Shown here: positions 8,888-18,884 of the stretch, in pieces
How positions within the stretch are numbered: the stretch's first letter is position 1
Layout: every line of letters begins with the position of its first letter
Source of the DNA: Ascarosepion bandense
Lineage: Eukaryota > Mollusca > Cephalopoda > Sepiida > Sepiidae
DNA length: 64,000 bases
Assembly: GCA_037127315.1 (NCBI GenBank)
Contig: JBBBDQ010001918.1
Span: 1,965,001 to 2,029,000, forward strand
Direction: 5' to 3'
The notes under the pieces: model-generated
Databases searched by the model: none
Seen by the model: the letters and a program-made list of their open reading frames with translations, nothing else
What the model was told of the DNA's origin: nothing
Translations under genes and position numbers: made by a program

Positions 8888-8973
8888 TTAGATATCTGAT
8901 TGCTTTTACCCAGGATTGAAACTCGACCGAATTGGCGTCAGTCGGCGATTCTACCTCTGAGCTATGGGCGCTC
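8839..8973 (-). mobile_element. SINE-H copy 3: best-preserved tRNA-hammerhead SINE
   Basis: Minus strand: GCGCCCATAGCTCAGAGGTA (A box, 8970-8951), GGTCGAGTTTCAATCCTGGG (B box, about 8930-8911), short spacer, hammerhead (8887-8839), then the TA tail. It is about 135 bp without the tail. It shares over 85% of positions with copy 2 by eye. The element is non-coding and would depend on another element's reverse transcriptase. Confidence 0.88.
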
Positions 8974-9367
8974 GATAGAAGGAGGCAGACGTTTTTAGCG
9001 TATGAGCCGCCAGTAGTTAAGAGTGCTCTAATTCATTACTGAACGAGCGATACGCAGATGCTAGAGTAGCTAGTTTTTTTCTCATATATATATATATATA
9101 TATATATATCACTTTAAGCTGTATTTTTAGTAGTAGGTAATACTTAATGATATTCGGGTATGCGGTCCGTTTATTTATTAAACCGTACATTTATTTTCGT
9201 CTCCATGCCTGAATGTTCGAGAAATATTATTAAAGAAAAATTGTGCTCTTCACACATATGCACGTGTACGTAAAATTGAACGGTGTCGGAATCATAGTCA
9301 TTGTGAACACCATAATCTTTACGTCAACTGCATAGAATGTGTTTCACCAGGTCTACATATTGATTAG

Positions 9368-9480
9368 TTGCCAACCAAAGATAAAAAAAAAACCACGTCT
9401 ACCCTACTATTTAACCGATATCTGACTGGAGAAAGAGTTAGATTTGAACTCGGTCCGCAGAGTTCTCGTTCCGAGCCATT
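9368..9480 (-). mobile_element. SINE-A relic
   Basis: Plus-strand words TTGCCAACCAAAG, CCCTACTATTTAACCGATAT, GATTTGAACTCGGTCCG and TCTCGTTCCGAGCC match SINE-A body and head in minus orientation. Short and diverged; the tail is missing. Confidence 0.6.
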
Positions 9481-9743
9481 ATTTTTTTTTATTAACTCAA
9501 CGCATTTTGTGATGTGGCGTGCGTTAGGTTTGGCTTCTTTAGGTTGGAATGAAAGACAAAACGGTGTGTAAGGAAAATGCTTTGGGATTTTGGAAGATAA
9601 GAGGGGCAGTAAATTAAGTTACCTTATGTTGGATCCATAAATCCGAAGAAGCCGAACCCTACAGACGTTCCGCCGGAGAAACGTGTCGTTTAAAATCTTT
9701 TCTGGTTTATCTCATCATCTCCACTTTTGTTTCGACTACACTT

Positions 9744-10020
9744 CAGTCAGTTAAGTGCCCTACGTGATTCAAGCTTGGGCGATCATGTCTAGAAAGAGAC
9801 ATGACTGACTAGGAAGATTTTCTCGCAGTAGGTTGCACTTACTTTCTGCGATAGACTGATTGTCAAACAAGTTTACAGAATCCAATCTGTTTTCTTTTTA
9901 ACCCATAGCTTTAGGGAGAAGTGACGGATTAATACCTTTTCCAAGGGTATTTGCGCGTAAGTGAATGCAACGAATTCGAACTCAGCACTTTGATTTCTAT
10001 TCCCGCAACGCACAGTCATC
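9744..10020 (-). mobile_element. SINE-A, near full length
   Basis: Plus-strand order: CAGTCAGTTAAGTGCCCTAC (tail), GATCATGTCTAGAAAGAGAC (hairpin with one mismatch), CGCAGTAGGTTGC, AACCCATAGCTTTAGGGAGA, CCAAGGGTATTTGCGCGTAA, and CGAATTCGAACTCAGCAC (B box). The head is partly lost: the A box region is shortened to CCCGCAACGCACA. Confidence 0.8.
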
Positions 10021-11582
10021 CTATAAACCCGCAAAAATACATGTAAAAAGACAAAAACAAAGTGTTATGTATGTGTTGCTCGTATGCTTTCTTTCCGGAC
10101 GTAAGGTGCTATAAAAACCCCCGAATGTTCGATCTATTTTTTTGGCCATTATCAAGGATTATATTATGTAATTATTCCCCCCCCCTCACACACACCAAAA
10201 AGTCAGTATATTGTGGCCAGGATTATAGTTGATATTATTTAGTGCTGCCTGTTTTATTATTATTAATAATGCTTTCATTACTTTTAAACATGTACATGAG
10301 GCTATATTCAGTTAGAAAAAAATACATTTTTGATAATAACTAATAAAATAGCCGACATCGGGCTTTCTTTTTTTTTTTTTTTTTTACACACTTTATGCCC
10401 AGAAAAACTAACCCTTGTACGAACAAAAGCAAAATTTGAATAAAAGTTCAATCATTGTACTGGCGATCGTCTTTAAACATGTATAAAGATGGGTTGCTGC
10501 CCAAATATATCCACACACACAGAGCTTAGCTGCTGTGTGCGTTCGAAAAGAAATAGCCCGACATTATTCTTTTATCTAACTTATAAACTTATACACGCTA
10601 TCTCATGTGTTTCGCTGTCATTCTAGGCTGGCCACTGTCTCGGTTGACTGAATGTTTATTGTTTACCAACGTTTTTTTTTGTTTTTTTTTAAACGCTGCA
10701 GCGAGTGTTGGCTTATTTGCCGACATATCAACACTTCTTAGGTCATTTAATGTGGAATTTTGTATGAAATTTAGTTTTATCCGTAATCTCTAAATTCACT
10801 TTTCTCTCTAACTATCGACGCACAAACTAAATATTGGTGACGAAACAGTAAGTGGACTGATGTCAAGTTGGGTAACTTTTAAGGAGACTAAAACTGATGA
10901 AACTAACTTGACACTGAAAAAAAAAAAACTTTCTGAAAATGAATCTATCCAGCAAGACAGTAAATCTTTTCAAAAGTTTTATTTTTATTGAAAAGAAAAA
11001 AATGAATAAAAAAAATTTCCCCCTCAGAATTTCCGAAATTTTGATTGAATATTTATTAGCTTAGCTATGTTTACGCATAAAATATTTACCCTTTGCATTT
11101 ATGAAAATGTTCTGATGTTTAAAAAAGATAGCTCCAAAATGTGTTCTGTGTAGGTTTTTTTTTGTGTCGGCTTTTGATTTGAAAATTGCGTGCATTGCGA
11201 TGATTTCAAATCATTGAAGGTAACACTTTCCGTCAGAAGTAAGTCTAAAATGGAAGAAAGCACGAAAATTATTATTCAAATATTATCAAAAGTTAGCCAT
11301 AAGCAATTTAACACACTGAATTCATATTTAAATCAAAGTCCTCAAAGACAGCCGACAAGGAATATACAAAATATATTCCATCTATGATCCAATTGAAATC
11401 ATTTGTTATTACTAACGACACGTTTGTAGGCTGGGTGAGAACTGATTAAACAAACTGGTCCATTCGTTACAAAAAAAAAAAAATTCTTATACATTATCAT
11501 TGACAACAACACTTTTCAAACCCTGATATAAGCGAGTTGCCGAAACCGGGTAGAAGTTATCTTATATCCGGGTTTGGTCTAT
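10021..11582. other. No gene seen; AT-rich spacer
   Basis: Short homopolymer runs (T near 10.37 kb, C near 10.17 kb) and scattered short open frames without codon bias, motif or repeat across frames. The longest methionine-started frame here is about 65 residues, with no recognisable domain. Confidence 0.6.
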
Positions 11583-11870
11583 TTTACAGTGGATATCGAC
11601 TCGGAACGACAAGCCGGGGAGCCGAGTTCGAATTCCAGTCAAATCCATTGTATTCACTTACGCGCAAATACCCTTGGGAAAGGTATTAATCCGTCTCTTC
11701 CTTCCAGTTATGGGTTAAATAACAGGACAGATTGGGTTCTATAGCCTTGCTTACCACAGAAAGTAATGGCAACCTAATGCGGGATAATCTTCTGCCCAGT
11801 CAGTCATGTCTCTTTCGAGACATGATCGCCCAAGCGTGTATCACGTATGGCACTTAACTGACTGACTGAC
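11583..11870 (+). mobile_element. SINE-A, near full length
   Basis: Plus strand: CAGTGGATATCGACTCGGAA (A box), CCGAGTTCGAATTCCAGTC (B box), CGCGCAAATACCCTTGGGAA, CCAGTTATGGGTTAAATAAC, the hairpin CATGTCTC-TTTC-GAGACATG (about 11806-11825), and the CACTTAACTGACTGACTGAC end. The first bases of the head are lost. The TTATATCC-type words on both sides suggest it landed in another repeat. Confidence 0.88.
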
Positions 11871-12279
11871 AGGCTCTAATTTGGGACCAGAGAAAATCTC
11901 TTATATCAGACTTTATCTTATATCCGAGTTATACAGTAGAAAATATTTTTTATCGATTTAGAATTGGGACGGGGACAATCGATCTCTGAATTTTACAGGG
12001 TAACTCGACTTGCGTTTGCGTACGAAAACAGGTCTTTTTTATGGTAACTTACACAAAGATTCTTTTTAAATTAAGAATAAGCGATAATCAAACAAAATTT
12101 TCTATGATAAAAATATACATTCATTTATTCTTCATTTAAAGTAAATTATTAACTTTAAATATTTGTACAAATGCTAAGGAAAAAAAAATGACATGAAAAA
12201 AATTAGTTAAGAATAAAAATTCACTAAATTAAAAAAAGTGATACAAATATTATTGATGATGTTAGCACACCTTCAAACT

Positions 12280-12660
12280 TGATATTTATAAATAACATTT
12301 GCTTTTTACGGTTTATCAACCTTTGCGGATTATTTAAAGCCAGAAATTATTTTAAAATTTTAAGAATTTCTTTGTATTGCGGATAATGATTTAGTGATAC
12401 GTTCTACTAATTAACCCATAGTTGGAGAGAGATTAGTTTGATCCATACTTTTGCAAAGGCTATTTACACATGAGTACATCGAACCCGACTGGAACTAGAA
12501 CTCGACTCTCCGATTTCAGATTCCGTGACGTTATAAATTACACCAGTACAAGTTTTATAGCACCTAGTATTCCCTAGCGGTCACCCATCTAAATACTGAC
12601 CAAGTTCGACGTCCCTTAACTTCAGTGATCGTATGGAAACCGATGTTTCAACGTGTTGAA
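12280..12660 (-). mobile_element. SINE-D copy 1: 5S rRNA/tRNA composite SINE
   Basis: Minus strand: a 5S rRNA-derived head (12658-12558) whose plus-strand words CCCTAGCGGTCACCCATCTA, ACTGACCAAGTTCGACG and CTTAACTTCAGTGATCG match the complement of 5S rRNA (GGTCACCCAT, CTTAACTTCGGTGATCGG). A tRNA-like middle follows (CGAGTTCTAGTTCCAGTCGG), then a SINE-A-like body (CTATGGGTTAATTAGTAG) and a GCAAAGGTTGATAAACC tail. The 5S head supplies a type 1 Pol III promoter. Confidence 0.82.
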
Positions 12661-12689
12661 ATGTAAGTCATAAAAAACACTCACCCAAA

Positions 12690-13097
12690 CTTACAGCACA
12701 TGATATTCCCTAGCGGTCACCCATCTAGGTACTGACCAGGATCGATATTCCATCAGTTAGGTGCCATACGTGATACACGCTTGAGCGATCATGTCTCGAA
12801 AGTGACATGACTGATTAGGCTGAAGATTTTCCTGCAGTAGGTTGTCATTACTTTCTGCGGTAAATTGGTTGCTATAGAGCCCAATCTGTCCTAATATGTA
12901 ACCCATAGCTGGAGGGAAAAGAGACGGATTAATAACTTTCCCAAGGGTATTTGCGCGTATGTGAATGCAACGAATTCGACTGAAATTCGAACTCTGCTCT
13001 CCGATTTCTCGTTACGTTATCCACTGCACCACAACGCAAATCCCGACATTACTTAACGAGAACCGGTGTTTCAGCGTGATATGGCCGCAAGCCTATC
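12690..13097 (-). mobile_element. SINE-D copy 2 (5S head) split by a SINE-A insertion
   Basis: 12692-12749 carries the 3' part of a 5S-like head (TTCCCTAGCGGTCACCCATC, TAGGTACTGACCAGGATCGA). The match resumes at 13044 with ACTTAACGAGAACCGGTG and GCGTGATATGGCCGCAAGCC, which is the 5' part of 5S rRNA in complement. Between them sits a complete SINE-A (12750-13043). This relative order shows that the 5S element is older than the SINE-A insertion. Confidence 0.85.
12750..13043 (-). mobile_element. SINE-A inserted in SINE-D, with target-site duplication
   Basis: Complete minus-strand SINE-A from CACCACAACGC (head, plus strand about 13025-13035) to CATCAGTTAGGTGCCATACG (tail, from 12751). It is flanked by cgatatt (12743-12749) and cgacatt (13044-13050), a 7-bp duplication with one mismatch, as expected for target-primed reverse transcription. 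Confidence 0.85.
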
Positions 13098-13569
13098 AGA
13101 AGTCGAATCATTTGGCTAAAAGGTACTTGACAGGTGATTTACAGCAGGAAGATGCTTTACTTCGGAGCAGGTAAACAGAATCGATTTCTTTATTTATCGA
13201 GCTAGGAAAACCGACTGTGTGATTGATCGGAGTTCGGTGATAAATCATTTTCCATTGTTCGTTGTAGTTCAGCTTTTTATATTAGTAGCTGTCGCGAAGG
13301 GAAGTTGATATAAAAAAAAATCATAGTCTGGGCGAGAAAAACAGTAACGTTTAATTAAATATAAAAAAATTGATTTGAATTAAAATTCATAAAAGAAATA
13401 TTGTTAGAAACAAAGAAAAGATCGCTGGACGGCTAGAGAGCAGCGAATGCAGTCCTACTTTCCTCACAGACGAAGAGATTTGATTGCAACAGAGATGACG
13501 TTCTACAGAAGGATACTGTGAATACCATGGATTCCGAAAAGGTTTTAATGAAAAGAACAAAAATGTCAA

Positions 13570-13571
<2 letters not shown>

Positions 13572-13604
<33 letters not shown>
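13572..13604. repeat. (TA)n microsatellite
   Basis: Uninterrupted TA run. Confidence 0.97.
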
Positions 13605-13605
<1 letters not shown>

Positions 13606-13629
13606 CAGTGTGAATATTTCTGAAACATA

Positions 13630-13870
13630 GTGAGTTAGGTGCCATATGTGATACACGCTTAGGTTATCAATCTCTCCACAGCTTCCTCACTTAAGTTCTT
13701 GTTGACTTTTAAGCGCCATACGTAATACACGCTTGGGCGAACGTGTCTCTTCAGTTTCCTCAAATAAAAATCCCTGTTGGTTCTTTCAGCTAAGTGCTAT
13801 ACGCGATACAATCACGTCTCCTCATAGCTTCCTTACCTAAATCTCTGTTAACTCTTTCAGTTATACGTGA
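13630..13870. repeat. Short tandem array of SINE-A tail-derived unit, about 75 bp
   Basis: GTGCCATATGTGATACACGC, GCGCCATACGTAATACACGC and further degraded copies recur every 70-80 bp. They are separated by CTCCACAGCTTCCTCAC and CTTGTTGACTTTT-type linkers. The array runs into the tail of the SINE-A at 13.85 kb. Single units occur alone at 14.73 kb and 1.97 kb. Confidence 0.7.
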
Positions 13871-14140
13871 TACACGCGTGGGCGATCATGTCTCTTTCGA
13901 GACATGACTGACTAGGCAAAAAATTTTCCTGAAGTAGGTTGCCATTTCTTTCTGAGGTAGAAATTATAAAACCCAATCTATACTGCTATTCAACCCATAG
14001 TTGGAGGGAGAAGAAATGGATTAATAACTTTCGCAAGAGTATTTATGCGTTTGTGAATGAAACGAATTCGACTGGAATTCGAACTCGGCTCTTCGATTTC
14101 TCATTACCGAGCCGATATCCATTGCCCCACAAAGCAAATC
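13855..14140 (-). mobile_element. SINE-A, near full length
   Basis: Plus-strand order: TACGTGATACACGCGTGGGC, CATGTCTCTTTCGAGACATG, CTGAAGTAGGTTGCC, CAACCCATAGTTGGAGGGAG, GGAATTCGAACTCGGCTC (B box), and GCCGATATCCATTGCCCCAC (A box). The hairpin loop here is in the opposite sense to most copies (TTTC on the plus strand), although the 8-bp arms are intact. Confidence 0.82.
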
Positions 14141-14234
14141 GGTGGCTTCTCATGGCAATATGAGTAACCCCATGTAACATAATGAAGCATAATTCCGCAG
14201 AAATGTTCTAAATTAATTGAGGGATTTGTTTTTT

Positions 14235-14570
14235 TATGTCTCATCAACATTTTGCGGGTTATTTAAAATCAGAAAATATTCTTATAATTTTTTTTTCTGA
14301 TACAAATCTTACTAATTAAACCCATAGATGTTGAGGAAAGAAATGGAGTTATAACTTTCTTAGGCGTATTTGAGCGTAAGTGAATATAACGAACTCGACT
14401 GAAATTAGATCTCGGCTTTACGACTTCTCATTCTGTGTCTTTATCCATTACACCATTCGCACATCCATTAATACAGTACTTGGTATTCCTGAGCGGTTCC
14501 CATCTAGGTACTGACCAGAATCAACGTTGCTGAACTTCGGGGATCATACGGGAACCGGTAAACGAACGTA
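14235..14570 (-). mobile_element. SINE-D copy 3: 5S/tRNA composite SINE
   Basis: Plus strand: tail ATCAACATTTTGCGGGTTA, body AACCCATAGATGTTGAGG, tRNA-like region CTCATTCTGTGTCTTTATCC with ACACCATTCGCACATCC, then a 5S complement (ACTTGGTATTCCTGAGCGG, CTAGGTACTGACCAGAATCA, GAACTTCGGGGATCATACGG, GAACCGGT). Same three-part order as copy 1. Confidence 0.82.
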
Positions 14571-14724
14571 TTTGTAAAAAGAAAAACAAAGCAACAGAAA
14601 ACCTACAAAGTGATAAGTAAAAACAAAATAAATAAATAAAAACAAATGAATCAGACAAAAACAAAAAATTAAAAATGGGAAGTAAACAAGTTGAGAAGAA
14701 AAGACCGAAAGAGATAGGGTTTTA

Positions 14725-14790
14725 TGAGGAAGCTGTGGAGAAACATGATCGCCCAAACATGTATCACGTATGGCACTTAAAAGTTAATTA
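14725..14790 (+). repeat. Isolated copy of the 75-bp tail unit
   Basis: TGAGGAAGCTGTGGAGAAAC, ATGATCGCCCAAACATGTAT, CACGTATGGCACTTAAAAGT. It is the reverse complement of the unit tandemly arranged at 13.63-13.87 kb. Confidence 0.6.
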
Positions 14791-15418
14791 GTAAGATCAG
14801 TATCAGTAAAAAAAAAAAAAAGGTCGAAAGATAGGATTTTATCATTGACCAAGATAGAAGCAATCAAGGCCGGTACAAGGATCCACCCGAATCTGTAGGC
14901 CATTTTCCTACTATACCGTAGTTTTTATAAGGTAGTATTCATATAAAATACAAGTTTGATTATAATCATTATAACTTAATTATTTAGTAATGGATCATAA
15001 GTGAAAGAAAAATTGAATATAAATAACGATGTATCTATAAATTAGGGACATGAGAATAAGAACCTTCCATCTTAAATTAAGAGTTCTACGGCGATTTTTA
15101 ATAATACCAACGAGATTCTTTTTTTTCGCTAATATATTTTCTTGGATTTTTTATCTTTTTTTTTTTTTTTTGACTTAAAAGTAAAACAAATTCAACGATT
15201 TGGACAATAAAGATAAAAATAAAACAAGACGAGAACGACGTCAAAATCCGCAAAAATTTATCTTTTCATATTCATTTGTTAGGTTGAAAAAAAAAATATC
15301 AATAATAATAAGAGAGCGAGGGTCACAAAGGGCTGCCCGGTGCCTCCAGTTTCGCTGCTCCTAGGTAGATAGCCAGTGGAACGTGAACAATGCACTGTGA
15401 AATTCCCTGTAGATTACC

Positions 15419-15515
15419 CAGATCAATAGACACCTGGTGAAGGCCGGAGAGCACAATGACCGAAACGTTGTGATAACAAAAAAGGGTAAGGAAAATAGCA
15501 TGCAAAAGAGGGTCG
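15419..15515 (+). repeat. Repeat R copy
   Basis: GATCAATAGACACCTGGTGA, AGGCCGGAGAGCACAATGAC, CGAAACGTTGTGATAACAAA. Closest to the copy at 4.19 kb, sharing the upstream ATCAACAGACACCT block. Confidence 0.6.
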
Positions 15516-15539
15516 GAATTAAACGAAAAGAGTCGCTCA

Positions 15540-15960
15540 GCTATTCTACTTGTGGGGCCCTCTCCAATGCCCCATTCTCACGAGTAGAGGAAAATGAAAG
15601 AGTGTTAAATTAAACAATTTGAGTAAAGCCTAGGATAATGACCGGTGTTTAAAATTACTGAAAGGTTGTTTAGAGTCTATAATTTGTTATGACATCACGT
15701 CGAAGAAAGACTTATGATAGTGTTAGAAATATTTTATTCAATATTATGGATAAAAAAATATCGTGTTTTTTTTCGAGACTTAGGTTGAGCAAAACAAAAA
15801 CTTTATTCCATACCCACAACCGGGCTGGATTCATCTGAAGAGAGGCCCTAGAGTTTACAATATGACAATGTGTGGAAGAAAGACCTATGACAGTGTAAAA
15901 AAATTAAGTACACCTTGGTTGGAGGCCCCCTAGATTTAGGGGCCCTAGTGAATCCGGCGT
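15540..15960. repeat. Internally duplicated AT-rich repeat with GGGGCCCT ends
   Basis: GTCGAAGAAAGACTTATGAT-AGTGTTA (about 15698) and GTGGAAGAAAGACCTATGAC-AGTGTAA (about 15872) are two copies of one segment. Flanks contain GGGGCCCTCTCC, GAGGCCCTAGAGTTTAC and CCCCCTAGATTTAGGGGCCC, the last able to form a CCCCTAG/TTAGGGG-type hairpin. Possibly a decayed DNA transposon; the class is not determined. Confidence 0.4.
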
Positions 15961-16059
15961 GGAATAGAAATGATAATTCTTAATCCCAAAAATTATTGCG
16001 TTCATTTTAAATTTAATTTTAAAATGTTAGAAGCGCATTTATTAGTTAAATTCTATTTT

Positions 16060-16375
16060 GCCATGAAACCAGTAACTTTTTTTTTCCAGCAGTTCCGTGA
16101 CATTTTTCTTTCTTTTGGTACTGAGGCTAACTTTGTTTCTTTCTTTTACTAATAGTCCGGTGAATATTTCTATTATTTGCCAGTAGTACTGTAACTTTTT
16201 TCTCTTTTTCCAATAGTCCTGACTTTTTAAAAAATTTCTTTGCCATGAATTCTGCGACGTTTCTCTCTTTTTTACCAATAGTCCTGATTTTTTATATAAT
16301 TTGTCAACAATCAACATTATTGTACCTGTTTTCCTCTTATTTGCCAATAGTCCTGTGACATTACCTATTTTAGTA
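16060..16375. repeat. Degenerate tandem repeat with CCAATAGTCCTG motif
   Basis: CCAGCAGTTCCGTGAC, CTAATAGTCCGGTGAA, CCAGTAGTACTGTAAC, CCAATAGTCCTGACTT, CCAATAGTCCTGATTT and CCAATAGTCCTGTGAC recur at roughly 30-70 bp spacing. T-rich fillers (TTTCTTTGCCATGAA) lie between them. A 124-codon reverse-strand open frame through it reads as a lysine-rich repeat (LLVKKRxT). I take this as chance openness of a pyrimidine-rich array. Confidence 0.55.
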
Positions 16376-16399
16376 CGTTTCAGGTGGTAAGTTTTTTGT

Positions 16400-17640
16400 A
16401 TCCGTTTTCCCCCCATTTTCTCAAAAAACTTATCGACTTCATAATCATTAGGGATTTAACGTTATAGCCGAGAAAAGCAGAAATTTTCTCCCAGAATAGG
16501 ATGCTAAAATAACATCAAAGTAGAAGATAGCTTAGAAACCGTGTATAATGATTGATTAAGCTAGTTTAGTATGACGATAGTGATAATAGACACTAGAAAC
16601 AGATAATTCGATTCAAGAGGTGAATGGGCCCCAATTTTGTATTATGCATCTCTACGATAAACTGATATACCGATTCTGACTTTCTTATAGACACGGTGTA
16701 GGTGTCTTATGATGTCGTGACTAAGAAAAGAACAAAACAGAGATATTAAAAAATAAGTTGGCATTTGAAAGGTTTTAAAACCTTAAGTGCAAAGAGAGTA
16801 AATGAAAAAATGTGTCAGGATGGGCAAGTAATATTTCAAATAATACGAGACAAGCGCAAAGAGAGAATGAATAGATGAATGAACAATAAGACTGCACAGC
16901 AGGAGTGTCGCAAGTAGCACTTTTTTTGTGAGGTAATCAGGCGGATAAAGATATAGAAAGATGTATATGGATAGATTAAGATAGATAAAGACAGACGTAG
17001 TCAAAGACAGATTGCAAATTTAGATACGAACGGACTTAAAAATGAATAACTAGATATATAACCAACAAACCTTTATTCAACTGTTCATATTCCTCGACTT
17101 ATCTGAGAGAGTTCACTAAAAATTCATATGCATTCAAGGGAATGTCAACAAATCAATATTATTCAACCTAAGACGTTTGATCAAAAATTATAGCCAACTA
17201 AAAAAAAAAATAGTATTAATGATGAAAATATAGATTGCGTTTAAATTTTCATTTGTTTCGACTATCGTTTACCGGGGCACGAGCGATTGTTTTCGCCCGT
17301 TTGGTTTTTTTTTTTAACGAAATAATTTTTCAAACTTAAAATGTCGGCGTTAGGGATTTGTCCTTTTGGTTCAAGCGTGATATTCCCATTGTTATTCAGG
17401 AAAGTTAATTCAACTGATTTTGTCATAAAATCAATAAACCGCTACCCTTTTCTCTTAAAAGGTGTGCCCTGTAAACATTTAGTCGCATCATATTGGAAAA
17501 GTAAAATTAAAATATACATTTTATCGAGAACAATTTTTTAAGGAGATCTATGACCAAGTGGAAAAGTTTTCATGGAAAACGTTTTGTTTGTCATAAGACT
17601 TTACCTGACTAAAATTATATAAATAATAAATAAATTAATT
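16400..17640. other. No gene seen; AT-rich spacer
   Basis: No recognisable domain, SINE or tandem array. A GCACGAGCGATTG / TTTTCGCCCGTTTGG region at 17.27-17.31 kb weakly resembles the hairpin repeat at 19.0 kb. Short open frames at 16.8-17.0 and 17.34-17.54 kb have no familiar motif. Confidence 0.5.
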
Positions 17641-17689
17641 TATAAACTTCTCAGCAACTCTTTTTTTCTCTTCGTACGCAACACCGTAA

Positions 17690-17890
17690 GCATCAATTTT
17701 TAGTCCGATGAAGTCATAAAAGACGAAACGCGTTACCACGAAAACTTTTATCGACTTTTCTTTTTTAATCATTAAAACGAAAGCTACGACTTGTGTTTCG
17801 TCTGTGTGGATTTAATTGACCGGTTAATGAAATTTGGGGAATAAAAAAACTAACAAAATGATGACAATATATTGTTAATAAGATTGGTGA
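17690..17890 (+). repeat. Dispersed repeat sharing its 3' part with 19.0-19.2 kb
   Basis: GACCGGTTAATGAAATTTGG, GGAATAAAAAAACTAACAAA and ATGATGACAATAT match 19.12-19.18 kb (GGCCGGTTAATGAAATTTGA). The 5' part contains GTCCGATGAAGTC-ATAAAA-GACGAAACGCGTT, a hairpin followed by GAAACG similar to a hammerhead core, but with U4 replaced by C. Confidence 0.6.
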
Positions 17891-18884
17891 TACTTATCAG
17901 CCTATTGACTAAACCGAAAACGGCCTGAATAGATACTTGTAACTATTTCCCTACGGCAAAGGAATTTTAAATGTTATTTATATGTCATTTATTTAGAATC
18001 AAGTTCATTTCATCTCATTGCCTTGTAGGTACCTCCAATCATTTTTCGATACCTAAATTTAAATTGAAAATTTTAAAATAAATAAGTTATCTTCAAGCTT
18101 TAAAATTAGGTTTATTTGGAAGCCAAGGGATTAAAGTTAGTAATTCCAGTAATCAAAAAGTCCATCAGAGGACGAAACGAGCGTGCGAGAAAAATAGTTT
18201 TCCTTTTGACTTTTTTAACGTTCCTTTCCTAGGACCATACTTTTATATCCAAACAAGTTTGATTAAAAAGAACCGCACAAGGTATGTCTGTTTCATTTAT
18301 TATTGTATTTTTCTTATTTTCGGATTGTTGAGTATTGTGCCCGAAGTTGCGATCAACTGTCTGAAGTTCATATATTTTTTTTTATTTTTGCTCAAGTACT
18401 TCTGACTTTCACAGACACTACCGAGAACCGATGTAGTGTCTGCGTGGGGACCAGAATTCCTTTGTCTGTATCCTGATTAGACATGACGTCACCCAAGACC
18501 ATTTCAAACGTCTAACTTTCCAAAGAATACCAGATTTTTATATCAGAAAATAAAAGTGGGATTCAGAACAGAGAGTTAAAAAAAACAATAACTACACAAA
18601 ACGTATGGTATTGATACAAACCTATCTATAACATCAATTATGGTATAATACTTTTTTGTTGTACCTATTTTTGCAGTCCCTCTATATACATTAAGTTTAT
18701 GTTTAATCATGTCAATGTCCCATCTCTACTTCGATATTGACTACTTTACGACAAAACACTGCTAGGCAAAATATCTTTTTATGAGTAAACCATTGAAAAA
18801 AAAGGAAAAAAAGCAATCTTGGTAATAAAGCATCATCATCATATCCCAACACTATATATATGAAAATGTTTTTATAGGTACAAA

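Noticed and set aside
12550..12660. A functional 5S rRNA gene
   Set aside because: Clear 5S similarity, but many substitutions in the control regions and fusion to tRNA-like and SINE tail sequences shared with other copies. It is a SINE head.
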